Below are positions 36,527 to 38,048 of a DNA stretch of 38,048 nucleotides, one piece after another. The stretch comes from Candidatus Mediterraneibacter norfolkensis (GTDB lineage: Bacteria; Bacillota; Clostridia; Lachnospirales; Lachnospiraceae): NCBI GenBank assembly GCA_019120615.1, contig DWUT01000249.1:1-38048 (forward strand). The letters are read 5' to 3'. The stretch's first letter is position 1. Every line of letters begins with the position of its first letter. A program made the position numbers and the translations under genes. Below the pieces are notes generated by a model that saw only the letters and a program-made list of their open reading frames with translations, ran no database searches and was not told where the DNA came from.

Positions 36527-37768
36527 ATGGCGAGAAGAAAGAGAAAACGGAAAAAGAGGATATTTCCGAAAATAGCGGGGCTGGTACTCATTCTGGCACT
36601 GGCGGGTGGGGCTGCCCTGTCCGCACAGCGTTTCTGGCCCAGGTTCCTGCAGACGGCGGAAGAGACGGCAGGACAGGTATCGGAGCAGGTGCTGGAACAG
36701 GTATCGGAACAGCAGACAGAGTTTCCGGAGCTGACGATCCAGGAGGAAGAGACTGCGGATGGTTTCTATTATCAGCAGCTTACAGAGCGGGAGCAGACGA
36801 TCTACCGGGAGATACTTCAGGGCGTAAACAGCATGGAGGAGACGATACGGATCCATGCCACCATAGAGGATGATATGGGAAAAATCTATGAATATCTTCT
36901 CTATGACCGGCCGGAGCTTTTCTGGTGTGCGGGAAATACAAACCTTACGATCTATGACACGTATACGGATCTGATACCAGGATATACCTGTTCCGTGCAG
37001 GAGAAGGAGGAGCGTCAGTCGCAGATCGACGCGTCGGCACAGGAGTGCATTTCCGGAATCGACAGCGGCGCTTCGGATTATGAGAAGGTCAAATATGTCT
37101 TTGAGTATGTTGTGAATACGGTGGAGTATGACGTAAATGCGCCGGATAACCAGAACATCTACAGCTCCATGGTGGGAAAGAGGTCAGTATGCGCGGGGTA
37201 TTCCCGGATGGCGCAGTATCTGCTGAAACAGATGGGAATTCCCTGTATTTATGTCATTGGGGATATAGAAGGACAGGGGGCACACGCGTGGAATATCGTG
37301 AACTGTGACGGAACGTATTACCAGATGGACACCACCTTCGGCGATCCGGTGTTCCTTCAGGCGGAGAGCGGAGAGAATATGCCTTCCGGCAGTATAAATT
37401 ATGACTATCTTTGCTGCACGGATGCGGAGATCATGGTGGACCATGTGCAGTGGGATGAGGTGGATTACCCGGAGTGCAACTCAGATGATCTGAACTACTA
37501 CCGTATGAACGGGATGTATTATGAAAGCTTTGACTCCTATGAACTCCTGCAGAAGATGAACGACAGTGTTTATGCAGGAGAAGAAAGCTTTGTATGCAAA
37601 TTTTCCAATGCTTCTGTCTATGGGGAAGCTAGAGATACAGTGATCAATGAGCTCCTTCCCCAGGCGGCACAGAATCTGGTCTCCTACTATGGTCTGGGCA
37701 GTGTAAGTTATACTTACACAGAGGATGGGGAACATAATAAGATCACGGTGTTTTGGAGTTACGAATGA
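36527..37768 (+). CDS. Membrane-anchored transglutaminase-like domain protein
   Basis: N-terminal TM; SVCAGYSRMAQYLLKQMGIPCIYVIGDIEGQGAHAWNIVNCDGTYYQMDTTFGDP (C/H/D core). Confidence 0.88.
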   Translation: MARRKRKRKKRIFPKIAGLVLILALAGGAALSAQRFWPRFLQTAEETAGQVSEQVLEQVSEQQTEFPELTIQEEETADGFYYQQLTEREQTIYREILQGVNSMEETIRIHATIEDDMGKIYEYLLYDRPELFWCAGNTNLTIYDTYTDLIPGYTCSVQEKEERQSQIDASAQECISGIDSGASDYEKVKYVFEYVVNTVEYDVNAPDNQNIYSSMVGKRSVCAGYSRMAQYLLKQMGIPCIYVIGDIEGQGAHAWNIVNCDGTYYQMDTTFGDPVFLQAESGENMPSGSINYDYLCCTDAEIMVDHVQWDEVDYPECNSDDLNYYRMNGMYYESFDSYELLQKMNDSVYAGEESFVCKFSNASVYGEARDTVINELLPQAAQNLVSYYGLGSVSYTYTEDGEHNKITVFWSYE

Positions 37769-37876
37769 TCCTTCCTGGCAGTCCTCAGAGTTTAGGAAAA
37801 TGCGGGAAAAAAGGGAATGTAAACGATTTGTGAAAACCTGACAAAAATTGGAAAAGTTTTTTGTCTAGTATTGTTC

Positions 37877-37905
37877 TGGACAAATTGACAGATCTTTGTT
37901 ATCAT
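37877..37905 (+). promoter_or_regulatory. Candidate promoter for a short transcript ending at the right-edge terminator
   Basis: TGGACA-17 nt-TATCAT; coordinates approximate. Confidence 0.35.
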
Positions 37906-37967
37906 ATTTTTCGTTGAAAAGAGGATACATGAAAAGGCTTGTTACTGAAATATGATTATCGTCAGGC

Positions 37968-38010
37968 AAGACCTATAGTCCGAATCTGTTTTCGGACTAT
38001 AGGTCTTTTT
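37968..38010 (+). terminator. Strong Rho-independent terminator
   Basis: AAGACCTATAGTCCGAA tctgtt TTCGGACTATAGGTCTT TTT, 17-bp perfect stem. Confidence 0.93.
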
Positions 38011-38012
38011 AT

Positions 38013-38048
38013 GTGTGCCGAGCATGGCGCTAATCTTACTGGTGCAAG
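38013..38048 (+). mobile_element. 5' end of a probable group IIC intron (truncated by window)
   Basis: GTGTGCCGAGCATGGCGCTAATCTTACTGGTGCAAG closely resembles the group IIC 5' end (GUGUGCC.GGCAUGG...GGGUGAGAGUCCC); sits directly after a terminator hairpin and T run. Confidence 0.8.

Noticed and set aside
1-38048. CRISPR arrays, tRNA and rRNA genes
   Set aside because: No regularly spaced direct repeats of CRISPR type, and no sequence I could fold as a tRNA or recognise as rRNA by eye; a tRNAscan/minced run would be needed to be certain.

Overview
The window looks like a Lachnospiraceae/Clostridia-type Firmicutes chromosome. Left to right it holds: (i) the conserved rpsP-khpA-rimM-[...]-trmD-rplS translation operon, interrupted between rimM and trmD by a visibly AT-rich, ~7 kb, three-gene overlapping cassette (about 1218-8209). 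All three genes encode large SAM-dependent DNA methyltransferase-like proteins: a Zn-ribbon/DUF1156-like MTase, a gamma-type N6-adenine MTase, and a 1086-aa protein with a PD-(D/E)xK-like N-terminus fused to an N6-MTase. This is my best candidate for an undescribed restriction/defence system. (ii) lepB-rbgA-lepB-rnhB-yraN-pgeF-mscS. (iii) An arabinose cluster (AraR-like regulator, araA, FGGY kinase) with a meso-diaminopimelate dehydrogenase gene embedded in it. (iv) A repeat-rich intergenic region with two inverted copies of a structured element whose stems differ by compensatory changes. (v) A polysaccharide deacetylase, two orphan BMC shell genes, a HAD phosphatase, a D-lactate-dehydrogenase-like gene, aroB/aroF, lrgAB-like genes and a ClC antiporter. 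(vi) pyrH-frr-uppS-cdsA-dxr-rseP, a SpoIID-like/peptidoglycan-binding protein and a transglutaminase-like protein. (vii) At the right edge, a strong terminator followed immediately by what looks like the 5' end of a group IIC intron. All family assignments are by eye; no searches were run.
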